This document shows positions 37,945 to 50,003 of a stretch of 64,000 bases of DNA, piece after piece (positions within the stretch are counted from its first letter, which is position 1; each line of letters opens with the position of its first letter). The stretch is taken from NCBI GenBank assembly GCA_947561395.2, contig OX387186.1, forward strand, positions 45,651,220-45,715,219, read 5' to 3'. Origin of the DNA: Buxus sempervirens (Eukaryota > Streptophyta > Magnoliopsida > Buxales > Buxaceae). Made by a program: the position numbers and the translations under genes. The notes under the pieces were generated by a model. The model was not told the origin of the DNA, made no database searches, and saw only the letters and a list, made by a program, of their open reading frames with translations.

Positions 37945-39030
37945 GCAAGTTCGGACAGTGGGACAAGGGGTTAGTCTTTTTCTGCTCCTCCTCCTTCTCC
38001 CTTGCTCCTTGAACCTCCGAACCCCCCTCTCTTCACCTCTCTTTGCTCCAACACCTCCCAAACCCACTCCCAAAGCCTCTCCAGCCCTTCACCTCCCTTC
38101 TCCACCACTACCAAGTCTGAAGAATAGAGGTTTAAGTTGTTGGCACTGCAAAGTGGAGCTCCAGCTACTGTCCAAGCCAAAGGAAGGTGAAGCACATCCC
38201 AAAACACTGTTGTAAGTCTAAGGTAAACATCCTAGCATGATTCTAATTGACATATATGAGCATGAATGGATTTAGAGTATGCATAAGTTTATATGAAATC
38301 ATGTGTCTGCTGTTTCATACTTCTAATATGTTGATGCATGGAGGAAGGAGCACATTTTCATGCTAGACTATTTCTTCTGTCCTAAGATCACATGCTTCCT
38401 TTCCGTCTTTGTTCACATAATCCCCTGTTTGTGACCTCCAGGAGCTGCTGCTGGAGACAGCAGCAGCTCTCTCTTTTTCCCTCACCACTTTGCACCCACT
38501 AGCATGTTTAAAACCTCCTGCTTTAGTTGTTGTTCCAGCAAGCCCACCCACATACCAGCACCCCTAGGACAGCCCCCCAAGGGCTAAGCATGAAGGCAGC
38601 TCTCCCCCCAATCTCTATGCAGCTCCCACACCTCCCTAGCATGAGTAACCCTCCCCTAAGGCAACCCACTAATGCCATGTATATAGGCTGTTGTCCCTAA
38701 TGTCCATAGCATACATGGTTTTGTGATTAATTTGCATGGTTTGATGTGCCTTGTTGTTAGTGCCGGATTATCTATTGGTTTGTAAAATGGAATGCCCAGG
38801 GTACTTCTAGGCTGCTACTGGAGTTGTAGAAAGGAAATGAGGCAATCTACTTTGCCTCCCCCTTTCCTTCCCTTGCTGTAGAAACCCAAGAAGAGATCAA
38901 AAAAGGGATCTCCCCTCTCCACTGAACCACTATGGGCCCACGCAGGGGCCCACACAACCGCTAAGACACCACGAGAGACACAAGAACCCAAAGCCCTAGG
39001 AAGAATTCCCGTTTGGGGCTTTCAGTGCCA

Positions 39031-39138
39031 AAACCGTATACCCAGAGCGGTTCACTCCTGAACCGCATACACAGAGCGGTTCGCCCCTGAACCGCATACA
39101 AAGAGCGGTTTGAGCCAAATCGCACCTGTTCTGCGGTT
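39031..39138. promoter_or_regulatory. Second cluster: four 21-nt interrupted palindromes near the LTR 3' end
   Basis: Copies at 39032-39052, 39061-39081, 39090-39110 and about 39118-39138 share the pattern AACCG...CGGTT or AATCGCA...TGCGGTT, all 21 nt long. The first three are about 29 bp apart, consistent with local duplication. Confidence 0.65.
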
Positions 39139-39693
39139 AAGCCCAGTGAACCCCCCAAATCTGTGAATAATTGAGCAACCCTTAAACCAAATAACCAAAT
39201 CCAATAAGCAGGGTTATCCAACATAACCCTGAATGGGAATTGGGCTTGACCTAAGCCCTCTTTGGTATCCAATGGGCCTTCCAACGGGGCCCACATCCGA
39301 CCAACATCATTTGGATAAAAAGATAAAAATCAATTAAAATAAAAGGGACCCACACCTCTGAAGGTCCCATTCAGACTTAATAAAGTGAGCATGCTGGTGT
39401 AAGACATAACGGTGAGTTGAGCCAAAGTTGACTCGAACCAGAGAAGCACCTGGGACCCGTCAACCGACGGGGCAGACCGGGGTGTCTACGGACTTCCCCG
39501 GACTGTAATCGAAGCCTTAGCCGGAATCTCAAGCCGCAGACCAAAGCATATATCCTTAGGGCACCCAGGTGTCTGCCTGCACCCCATCAGGCAGTGGCGA
39601 CTCCTTATACCCCCGTTCCCTCGCACCCTTTCATCGCGTGCGCCATCCCGCCTCGCTTCGCGCGTTCGTTCCCCACGACGTGCGCACACATAC

Positions 39694-40949
39694 TAAAAAT
39701 AAGTATGACAGAAATATAATTTCAGTTATAAAAAAAATATTGCTTGATAGAACTGTGTTTTCGGTCAAGCATGAAAATACTAAAAAATGCAATTTTCAGT
39801 TAGGGTTGAGTTTAATGGTTCTCTGAGGTATCTAGGGTTCTTGTGGGCCCCTGGGCAGGCCCACAGTGGTCTGGTATTGAAGTGTTTGCCTTAATTCCAT
39901 TACCCTAATACACTTTAAACCAAGAAGAGGGGGATCAGGGCTTGGGGCCTTGCTCCCCCACCTTGAGCTGAAGCTCAAGTGATAGAAAAGGGACCTTAGG
40001 TGTCCCTGTTCTTGTACTAAAGACATCCCCCCCTCCCTCCATGGGAAGAGAAAAGGAGGTGGCCCAATTGGCCTATGTCCAAGTCTAACCGGCCAAACCA
40101 TTTGCATATTCATACAATAACACAACACAACACTTAAAAACAAAGGCATTTAGCATCTTGATCATACTGGAAAATGGTATAAGTGTGTGTAGTGTACATG
40201 GCAATAAGGAATGAATCATGAACAAGAGGATTTTTAGCATGCCTTATATGTGATATAGTGTGATTAGAACATGGTGGACTAAGAGAGATGAGGCATGCTT
40301 CCAGGTAAAGAAAGTGTGGGTGTTGATCATGCTTCAAGCATGCATGCATGCAAACCATATATCCATGCAACCACTCACACTTGAACAAAATAAGTTTATA
40401 GCTACACAAGAACTACTGAAATGAAGTAAAGAGAAGGGTAAGAAAGGGGTTTAAGGGATACATTGGATATGAGGTAGAGAGGGGAACATACCCCCCCTTT
40501 GAATGAGAAGAAAAACATGAGGGGATATTAGGGTGAGTCTCTTGTGGGACTCTTAACATGCTCTCTTAACCTCCCACTTGATACCTTTACCTCCCTTCAC
40601 CATAGGGGGTCCATCTTTATGAGGGAAATAAAGAAGAAGTGGAGAAAACAAGATATAGGAACAAACCAAGGTAAAAGAGACAACACATGATGAAGACATG
40701 CTCATATTAACTCAATCTCATATATGTTATGGAAAATATGCTAGGTAAGCTCACCTTGGGGTTAAGAACCCTCTTTGAAGTGTATGGATGCTCCTTTGAG
40801 ACAAGGACAGCAGCTGGTGTACTCCCTTTAAACTTCAAGTTGAAGCTCTTGGCCTTCTCCTTGGTTAGAGTGAGGAAGAGAAGGGATTTGGGGTGTTTTT
40901 GTATGGTATAGAGGGCTTAGAGAGGGTAGAGAGGGGCTAAGAGAGGGGC
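39694..40949. other. Continuation of LTR-derived sequence; no gene
   Basis: Sequence interrupted by solo LTR 2 resumes here (TAAAAATAAG). It contains several direct GGGCCC/CCCACA words typical of this LTR family, and no coding frame with a recognisable domain. Confidence 0.35.
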
Positions 40950-41430
40950 ACGTGTGCGTGCGTCATAATCGCGGGGCTGCACATCTGACTTGAGGCGCAC
41001 GTGGTTGTGGTGCCTCTCTTTGAAGGGAGAATGTCAAAGTTTGGAGTCGCCACTGCCTAATGAGGTGCAGGCAGACACCTGAGTGCCTAAGGTTTGTCTA
41101 TTAGGTGGTCTGCGGCTTGAGATTCAGGGTAGGGTCTAGGTTGCGGTCCGGGGAAGTTCGTAGACACCCCGAACCACTCCATCGGATGATGGGTCCCACG
41201 AGTTTTCCTGGTTGGAGTCAACTTTGCCTATCTCACCCAATTCCTATTCAGATATGCATTCTTTTCTTCAAGTCTGTGTGTGGACCACCTGAATGATGTG
41301 GGTCCCCTTTACTTGATTTTATCTTCTTTATTTAAGTAATCTTTGTTTGATTGGACGGGCCTCGTTGGAAGGCCTGCAGATTCCTTGGTGGGTTAAGCGT
41401 AGCCCACATGTCCCTCTGATGGGCTTTGAC
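40950..41430 (-). mobile_element. LTR end of the same family, minus orientation (copy E, truncated)
   Basis: It begins TGTGCGTGCGTC and contains GGAGTCGCCACTGCC, GGTGCAGGCAGACACCTGAG and CCGGGGAAGTTCGTAGACACC, then GGCCTCGTTGGAAGGCC. The family sequence breaks off abruptly at about 41430. Confidence 0.65.
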
Positions 41431-42218
<788 letters not shown>

Positions 42219-42570
42219 GCAATTGCCACCTCCTCCTTACTACTACAAATCACCACCACCTCCTTCTCCATCTCCTCCTCCTCCTCTAACTACTACAAAT
42301 CCCCACCACCTCCATCACCTTCACCTCCCCCTCCTTACTACTACAAGTCACCGCCATCACCATCTCCTTCACCTCACCCACCATACTACTACAAATCCCT
42401 ACCACAACCATCTCCTTCACCTCCTCCACCATACTACTAAAAGTCCCCACCTCCACTAGAAAAATCACCACCTCCTCCTTACTACTATAAGTCACCACCA
42501 CCTCCTTCTCCATCACCTCCTCCTCCATACTGCTACAAATCACCACCACTTCCATCACCTTCACCTCCTG
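42219..42570 (+). pseudogene. Extensin-like fragment, frameshifted
   Basis: The plus strand encodes the extensin repeat PPPPYYYKSPPPPSPSPPPP, but the repeat frame changes at about 42285. After that the SPPPPSPSPPPPYYYK pattern continues in a different frame to about 42570, with an in-frame stop near 42437 (PPYY-stop-KSPPP). Extensins are secreted, hydroxyproline-rich cell-wall structural glycoproteins. No signal peptide precedes the repeats, so this is a broken piece and not a working gene. The mirror-image frames on the other strand are shadows. Confidence 0.75.
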
Positions 42571-43691
42571 GAACTCCTCGGAATAAAATAAACCAATTTT
42601 ATAATTCCTTAAGTTTGAACTTGGTTCCATCAACCTCTTATATTTTAATTGTAAGAATGTAGATTTTTTCTATCACAGTAGAGTCTTGTGAAGGGTGGAC
42701 TGGCAATAGACCTTAACTTTGATATATTGTACAAAGTGGATCTAGTCTAAATCAAACTCATGTCTATAGGCAGGTTGAGATTTTTGTGACCACACAATGT
42801 GACAGTCCTTAAAAAGAATGACATTCAAATAATACTTTATAACAATCGAAGTAATCTGGCGAAAACTTTTATATGGATTTTAGGTTAGACAGTAAAGAAA
42901 CCAAGCATCTCTACTACTTTTTTCTTAGTGGGAATATTAAAACCAAGCATGTCAACTACTTTTTTCTTAGTGGGAATATTAAATGGTGACAGAGGGGTTT
43001 CTGTCATGTAAAGGTGCATTCCCACCACCCCACCAAGTCATGATTCCGCATGATCAAATGGAATCTCAGTTCAATTTCCTGAGTCCACATTGCAGTAATT
43101 GCTGGGTCAATTCATTCATAAAAACAAACAAATTTGATGACGGTGTAGGACTGATTCTTTTCTCACACAACACGGGGTTTTTGAGCTTTTGAAACGGCTA
43201 GACCCCTTGACAAGGCCGAACACAGGGAGGTTGAATCATACAACTTCAGTAGTTCTAGATTGCTAGAGGAGCGAGGAAAAGGCACGAGAGCTATTTGTGT
43301 AGATGGAAAGCAACGTGTTACACGTTTTTCATTTGTCAAACCCTCCAATCATCTTCAATTTTGCCTTCTATCTTTGACCCCGAGAACCCTTGATAAAATG
43401 GCCAAGGGAAATAAATTAACAAGAGCCCATATTTAGATTGAGTTGATCACCACCTTGTTTGAGCTCTTAAGGGAGAGAAATTAATGGGAAACAGTTTGGG
43501 TGGGTGAAGGACAGTGAAGTTGATGAAGATAGATGAAGAGAAGTTCAAGTTAAAGACGCTAGTTAGAGCTGGAAAAGTTGTTCAGGACTACCCAGGTTGC
43601 GTTCTGTTAGGAATATAGAGCACATCAACCACCAAATCATCCCTGAATGAAGCCATATTGCAAAGACAGGACTGCGACAAAAAAAAAGGAA
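42571..43691. other. No gene recognised
   Basis: Contains a short direct repeat (CTACTTTTTTCTTAGTGGGA at about 42914 and 42957). Nothing else is supported. Confidence 0.4.
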
Positions 43692-44905
43692 TCACCTGTG
43701 CACACCCGATTTCGGCCACACGACAAGGCACACACAAAACGATGCGTGCCTCAGGATTTGTTTGGAGTCGCCACTGCCTGATGGGGTGCAGGCAGACACC
43801 TGGGTGCCTAAGTTCTTCTACTAAGGCTCGGTCTGCGGCTTGAGATTCTAAGTAGGTTCTCGGTTGTGGTCTGGGGAAGTCCGTAAACACCCCAGTCCAC
43901 CCCGTCAAGTGACGGGTCCCATAAGTTTCCCTGGTTTGAGTCAATTCAGTTGGTCTCTCACTCACCCGATTCCTAATCCAGCATTCAAATTTGGTTTAAG
44001 TCTGGCGGGACTGCCAAAGTGGTGTGGGTCCCTTTATTGGATTTTATCTTTTTTGTTAAAGTGATGTGAGTCGAATTGGGCGGGCCCCGTTGGAAGGCCC
44101 GCGGATTCCTTGGTGGGCTTAGTGTGGCCCATGTGTCCCCTTGGTGGGCCTCAGTCTAACCCTAAGAGGCCCTTTGGGCTTTGGTTTAAATGAATTGATT
44201 TTTATTTGAAGTTTAAGTTTGATTATTTAAGTGGATTTCATGCCAAAGCGGGCCGGGATTGCCTTGTGGGCCCTTGAGTGGGCCACACAATTGTTTGCCA
44301 AGTGATTTAATTTATCTTTGATTTATCTTCACCAAAATGGGCCAGGCTATGGGCTTGGGCTCTAAAGCCCAAGTCTTCATGAGTTAGGGTTTGGAAACCC
44401 TAAAATTGGTTTGATTTAATGGGCTTTAGCGGGCCCGATCGGCCATACCCGCAGTCTCGGCCAAACCAAGCCTAGATCTAAGCATGCATGTTGCCCCAAT
44501 TGGGTACAGGGGCTTGACTAAGCCCACCAAGGACATCGTGGGCCTTCTAACGGGGCCCACCCAACCAGACTCAGATTACCTAATTAATCAAGATAAAGCA
44601 ACTAAAGGGACCCACACCACTCAGGTGGTCCCGCCAGACTTAACCAAATTGCATGATGGACTAGGAATCGGGTAAGAAAATAAGTGAGCTGACTTAAACC
44701 AGGATAAACCTAAGGGACCCGTCACCCGACGGGTGGACCGGGGTGTCTATGGACTTCCCCGGACCACAACTGAGACCCTACTTAGAATCTCAAAGCCGCA
44801 GACCAAGCCTTAATAGACAACATTAGGCACCCAGGTATCCGCCTGCACCCCATCAGGCGGTGGAGACTCCGAACTTTCCTGTGCGGCGTTTCCGACGCGC
44901 GCACA
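43692..44905. mobile_element. Two LTR ends in inverted orientation (copies F and C)
   Basis: The left part (43692-43935, minus orientation) has GGAGTCGCCACTGCCTGATG and GGTGCAGGCAGACACCTGGG. The right part (44500-44905, plus orientation) has GACCCGTCACCCGACGGG, CACCCCATCAGGCGGTGG and ends CGACGCGCGCACA. The two halves are diverged inverted copies meeting at about 44480, giving an overall fold-back of about 1.2 kb whose outer ends are both LTR 3' termini. Confidence 0.65.
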
Positions 44906-45657
44906 CCCCTCTTTTGTAATTACTTAACAAAAGTCGCATTTTTTGGGGGAAAAAGACCATTCCAAACATGTTTTAATAAATATCAAGGAAAAGTCACCCC
45001 TTTCAAATATTTTCCCTTCATATTATAGAATCTGTTTTCACCCATGCTTATGTTGTGATTGGTGTGTCCAATTTTTTTTAAAACAAAGCCAATTTCAAAG
45101 CAAGAGAAATTGACTTCTTAAGTTAAATGTAAGGCGAAGTTGACCGGTAGCTATGGCTCAATCTGAACATTCTGCATCGAAGAGGAAGCCACTATGGGAA
45201 TGCCGAGGGGGTTGGCCATGCTAGTAGCCCCCCTCCTCCCTTTTTAATTACCACCCAAAAAAAAATGTATGGATGGCGCAACATTTTGGGTTCAAATGAT
45301 TTCCATGGTAGAAAAGGCCTAATAAAGCGGATTTTGCAAAGTTGCCTTTCACATGACTTACATATTCTATATATAAATGGATGCATTAAAAATTCAATAA
45401 TTAAATATTTTATAATATGTAACTAGCAGGGGTGGAACAATTTTGTGACTGTCCAGATTTTATACAAATACGTAGAGTTTTGATTTTTTTTAGCCCTATA
45501 TTAATTATGCCTCATCAACAAACGGTAAAGGTCTTCCAGGGAAGTTGTGCATAGTTATTAGCATGCTTTCCCAAGCGACCTATTCTCGTTATATATAGTA
45601 TAGATATAGACATATATATAAATTCATGTATGTTCCAAATGCCCTTGACCCAACTTA
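44906..45657. other. Intergenic with a SINE 3' fragment
   Basis: Other than the SINE-like piece at 45140-45268, nothing is recognised. Confidence 0.4.
45140..45268 (+). mobile_element. SINE-like 3' fragment (second copy)
   Basis: TATGGCTCAATCTGAACATTC, GAGGAAGCCACTATGGG and an A9-type tail (45257-45265) match the 3' part of the element at 17870-17985. The pol III box region is absent, so this copy is 5'-truncated or diverged. Confidence 0.5.
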
Positions 45658-46094
45658 GGCCTTGTCTGGTGTTTATTTTGGAAATGTAGTCCACGGCTTA
45701 GAATGAGTTCTTGTAAGAAACAGGTGTTGATTGTAATTGTAGAATTGAGTTTTCCTCAAGCAAGTTTTAAAGATTAAACTGAAAAGAGGAATCACCCCTA
45801 GACCCATTTTTTGATCTTGAAAACTAACTTGCAAAAGTACAGTCGCAAACTTAAATATTCAAAACCTCTAAAGGATGTATTTGAAACTTATTTTAAAGGC
45901 TCTTTTACATGACACAAATAGACTTGTCATTTATGAAAAGTTCTTATAAATCAAAACAATGACAAACTTATAATATCTATAATCTCTACAAAAATAAAAT
46001 GTGGGTTAGGAAACATTCAAATCCATCTTCTCTGAAATCTTGCAAACCCATTTGGAGAATCCTCAAATTGAGAATGAATACCAAACAAGGTCTT
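45658..46094. mobile_element. MITE with GGCCTTGTYTGGT termini
   Basis: The left end GGCCTTGTCTGGTGTTTATT and the right end, reverse-complemented, GACCTTGTTTGGTATTCATT form a terminal inverted repeat of about 20 bp; the element is about 437 bp. The target-site duplication is unclear (TTA/TTG). The TIR type is common among PIF/hAT-derived plant MITEs. Confidence 0.5.
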
Positions 46095-46423
46095 GGTCAG
46101 ATTACTTATGAGCAAGCATGAAACTGAAGGGGCTTTTGTGTTTTCCCAAATTAAATCCCACCTAGCCATCACTAGGATAATTCAGGGTTCAATTCGTTGG
46201 GTTGGTTTGGTTTAATCAGTGTGATTCGTTGTTGAATTCAAGACGAAATTGACCGGAGGGTAGTGTGGGGGGAAAGGGGGTGTGAGTGCCTGAGTAGGGT
46301 GGTGTTGTTGCGGTTGGATTGATTAAAATTTTTTTTTTCCAATTTTGATGGTGAAGTGGACAACACACCAGATATAATCAACAAACTATGATTGCGTGCA
46401 TAAACAAACAAGGAAAGAGACTG

Positions 46424-46558
46424 TTTCATCTGGTGCCACTTAGTGGTACCAGCATGAAACGTGCGGATGGATGTCTCTTTCAATAGGGGGCCCACATCCC
46501 AAAACACATCCCATCCGGTGGTTTCATGGCACCACTGGATTTTCGCTCTAGAGGAAAT
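46424..46558. mobile_element. MITE copy 3, TTTCMTCT...AGAGGAAA family
   Basis: Third copy of the 136-bp unit seen twice in GABA-T intron 1: TTTCATCTGGTGCCACT, GGTACCAGCATGAAACG, CCCAAAACACATCCCATCC, TCTAGAGGAAA. Confidence 0.65.
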
Positions 46559-47308
46559 GCATTCACAAGGAAAACACAAGTTTGATTTTTTTTTTCATTT
46601 TGTTTTCTTTTTGATAGTGCTTTCCACTTTACTAGAGCTAGATATTTCTACCTTTGGGATAAAAAATGGTTAAATATGTCATAAGTTGAAATTAAGTACT
46701 TCATTAAGCAATACAAACGAAACCTTAGATTATTTAGCTTAGGCTATTTAAGCTCTTTTGGAATTTCCACTGCCTAAGGATGTTGGGAGTAAACTATTCT
46801 ATACCAGAGGCTAGCTTAGTGACCGTTTTGTTGCACAAGGAAGTCCGAGAAGACCTTAAGGCTGTGTTTGGGGTTGCTTAATTAAGTGCTTAATGTAGTT
46901 TATAGTTTATTAAAGCACTTATTTAAGCAAAAAATATTTTTGGTAATGCTAAATGGGGCAGTTCTTACCGTAAGCACTAGAGGGAGATTACCCGTAAGGA
47001 GAATCCCTTGTGAGCAGCTTCTCCTCCCATTTATGCGGAAGTTGTCTTCCCCGACATCTCTCGACAGAAATGGTGGTAACAAGAGAGAAGAGATCAATAG
47101 AGCTTCTGAAATCTTTGATCCTTCGACAACCTCATCACCTTATTACCATTAGCGAGGCATCGTGCATTGTCCTCGTCCTCTATAATTCTGCCATTTACGA
47201 AACTTCCTGAACTAGCTTGAGATTTCACCATTTCTTTGTATTCGTTGAAGCAGGCCACAGTCTTGGCGAATACTAGGTAATGAGAATACAGATACAGGCA
47301 CAACACAA
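46559..47308. other. No gene recognised
   Basis: Intergenic. The short frames at 46886-47210 overlap on both strands and have no recognisable domain. Confidence 0.35.
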
Positions 47309-47495
47309 ATTGAATTTCGTTAGATTCAAGTTCTCATTAGAGAAAAGTATTTTTTGAAACCCAGATTGAATTCCGTTAGATTAAATTTCTCATTAGAGCA
47401 AAGTATTTTTTGAAACCCAGATTGAATTCTATCAGCTTCAAGTTCTCATTAGAGCAAAGTATTTTCTAAAACCCAGATTGAATTCCGTCAGATTC
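47309..47495. repeat. 56-bp tandem repeat, about 3.3 units
   Basis: ATTGAATTCCGTTAGATTC recurs at 47309, 47365, 47421 and 47477, exactly 56 bp apart, each unit with TCTCATTAGAGCAAAGTATT and AAACCCAG. Confidence 0.9.
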
Positions 47496-48040
47496 AACCT
47501 AGTTCAACTAATGCGTCTACTTGAATCAGTTTGTGTATAATTGATCATATACGCATATCATCCTTCACAACCTGAATCCTTATTTTTGACGAACTTTGAT
47601 TCCAAGAATCATTTTCTCGCAAACAATTGCCGTAAGTTGTTTCTAAATTTGGAGAATTAACAACTCAAGATGTTGCAAATACAAGGATGAACGACGATTA
47701 GAGACCAAACAATTGACCTATTAAGAAAATAACAGAGTTCATGCTCAAGCAAAACAGGGCAAACCAAAAGCAAAAGAGAAGAGGGTCCACAGAATATGGT
47801 GATATTATCGATTCCCAACACACAGAAGAGAGGTCGGACGAGTGATTCAAAATTGCAACATGTCTGCAGAAGCTGTTATGGGTTGAGATGGGCAAGGCAG
47901 CTTCCATGGCTTTGGTAGAGGATCTGGGATTTCGGGGATGTCCATGGTAAACCCAATGACCTCCTCCGCAATCTAAAGGACAGAGTTCATAGATTGCACT
48001 GTAACAATTTTACCCAACCAGTCACCATTAACGATGACCT

Positions 48041-48046
<6 letters not shown>

Positions 48047-48113
<67 letters not shown>
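48047..48113. repeat. (CT)n microsatellite, 67 nt, uninterrupted
   Basis: A perfect CT run. Arg-Glu repeat frames on the minus strand are artefacts of it. Confidence 0.98.
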
Positions 48114-48115
<2 letters not shown>

Positions 48116-49127
48116 GTTTTTCTGTTTTCACAAAAGAACAAGATGAATGCCTGTAAATATGTTGGAATTTGAATGACCAATTTACTCTTATTTGCAATGA
48201 AAATTCCCATGCGGATTCTGTCTCTTTTAGAGGAAAAAAAGAGAGAATAAAAAAAAGGAAGGTAAGATAATGTATGACGGAAACTTGCATTACCAAACGC
48301 CTGCCTCTTTTAAATAAGTAACCGGTTATCTCTGCGGATAATACCTTTTGCCAAGCCACTTATACATGAGTGCTCATCCATAAGCACAAGCAGGGCCAAC
48401 ACCACCTAAGTCACCTTGTAAAAGAATTGCTCCCTTCAATGGATTGATTTGACAGGGTATGGGCTTGTTATCTCATGATTTTATTGCGGGCTTGATGGGT
48501 TGTATGTGGCTTGATCCATGGTCGACCCACTTTTCCAATGTGTGCTTGGCCCAAGCTTCTCAAGACAGGGGTTGGGTTATGCCCTAGTGTTCATGGGCTT
48601 GTTTGTAGACCAAAGGATTCATGAAATGGGCTTGGGTGGCCAAAATAATGTTGGGTTGAATTTTGGGCTTGCTAATCAAGTTTGGGCCTAACTCAAAACT
48701 TCTTAGTTACGGCCTAGTTCATCCTAAAGGCTATGGGCCTCTTTGTGTCCAACAGGTTTGTGAGATGGGACCCAAGATGGCCCACATATTATCCGCTAGC
48801 TTACGGTCCAAGTGTGGCCCAATCTACAATGAGACCTCTTTTTGGGTTTGACCTCGATCCATATGGTCAAAAACATGGGGCTCATTTGGCCCAAGTACTT
48901 ATGGGCTTTGCTATATTCTGAAATTGGTTGAAATGTTCCCCCAAAAAAAAAGGGGTAGGCCAGCATTTGGGCTCACTTCTAGGATGTGGGCCTAGCCCCA
49001 AAATTGTTAGGATCTTGCATGGGGTTGGCCAAATGATGCATGGGTCGAGAGCCTGTGATTTCTAAGCCGACCAGTCAACCCGTCCAAACCCAACCCGGTT
49101 AAAAGGGTTCAGGTTGATCCATCTATT
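48114..49127. other. No gene recognised
   Basis: The 48430-49120 part is rich in GGGCTTG and GGCCCA words like the LTR family to the left, but no defined terminus is visible. Confidence 0.35.
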
Positions 49128-49660
49128 TAGAGGTGGCAATGGGCCGGGTTCGGGTCGGGTAGATGTATGGGGTTAACAAGCCAAGGCTCAACCCAAACTT
49201 GCCCGTTTAATAAACGGGTTGGAATATCCCAACCCACTCTAACCCGCCAAGCCGTTTAAATAATTTAAATTATTACTAAAATTTTAAAATTTTAATTCAT
49301 TCTAATATCAAAGTCTATGCAAATTCTATTTTTTAATTCATTCTAATATCAAAGGACACCTAACAAGCATAATAACACAACAATCATTAAGATAGTACTA
49401 AAATAACATGAAGAAAAGAATTAAAACATAATAATAAAGTGTTAAAAGACTTTACTTGTCATCAATGCCTCAATTTATATTAGTAGAAGCTAAGAAATTT
49501 GAAATATTTATACGTAAAAAGTCTTTCATCACTTTATCTTTTGTCATTATTTATATTAAAAGAAAAAAGGTTGACTAGCCACAAGTATTGTTATTATAAT
49601 GTTCTAAATTTTTATTACATAAAAAAATAAACGGGTTGTTTAAGTGGGTTTGCAGGTACC
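49128..49660. mobile_element. hAT-type MITE, left end clear
   Basis: It starts TAGAGGTGGCAATGGGCCGG, then GGTTCGGGTCGGGT, a form shared by many plant non-autonomous hAT elements. The GGGTT/AACCC words recur near 49630 (AAACGGGTTG). The right end is approximate and no duplication was found. Confidence 0.45.
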
Positions 49661-49794
49661 AATCGCCAGAGAGCAGCAGTGACAAAGAGGAGAGAAAGTT
49701 TAGATGTAGGACAAATCGTTCTCTAAAAGTTTTTGGTTTTAGCTATGATGGTTCAACCATGGTATATAAATGGTCTACAGTCTAACCAATGTCT

Positions 49795-50003
49795 ACTCTG
49801 GGTTTATGCATAGGATATATATGATTTCGGTCGGATCCTATTTGGATTAGATATATATATTCGTATTTGAATTCGAATTTTTTTGGATCTTAGATTTCAG
49901 ATCCGTATTCAAACCACGGATCTAAATCCTATATTCGAATTCGCCAATTTCAGATAGGATTCGAATCGAATTCAGATATATATCCGACCTATTGCCAGCC
50001 CTA
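49795..50003. mobile_element. hAT-type MITE, right end clear
   Basis: Reverse-complemented, it starts TAGGGCTGGCAATAGGTCGG and continues GGATATATATC, a common plant hAT MITE terminus. Internal inverted words (GGATCTAAATCC, GAATTCGAAT) give a partial fold-back. Confidence 0.45.

Larger units (their letters stand above)
37329..39688 (+). mobile_element. Solo LTR 2 of the TGTAAGCACC family (2360 bp) with perfect 5-bp TSD
   Basis: It starts TGTAAGCACCTCATTTTTAC and ends ACGTGCGCACA. CATAC is duplicated exactly on both sides (37324-37328 and 39689-39693). A TATA box (TATAAAAG at 37937) is followed by a CT-rich leader (37975-38105), as in LTR 1. There are no internal coding regions. Five 21-nt interrupted palindromes (37671-37922) lie just upstream of the TATA box and four more (39031-39138) near the 3' end. 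The 3' block with ACCCATCAGGCAGTGGCGACTCC (about 39583-39605) defines the family. Confidence 0.82.

Noticed and set aside
36174-40949. A full-length LTR retrotransposon between the minus LTR blocks D and E
   Set aside because: Both blocks have the same orientation, but no gag, protease, RT or integrase motif is found between them and the start of each LTR is missing.
42286-42633. Minus-strand frame opposite the extensin fragment
   Set aside because: Val/Glu/Ser-rich antisense shadow of the SPPPP repeats.
48028-48359. Minus-strand open frames rich in Arg-Glu
   Set aside because: They are created by the perfect (CT)n run at 48047-48113; flanks show no domain.
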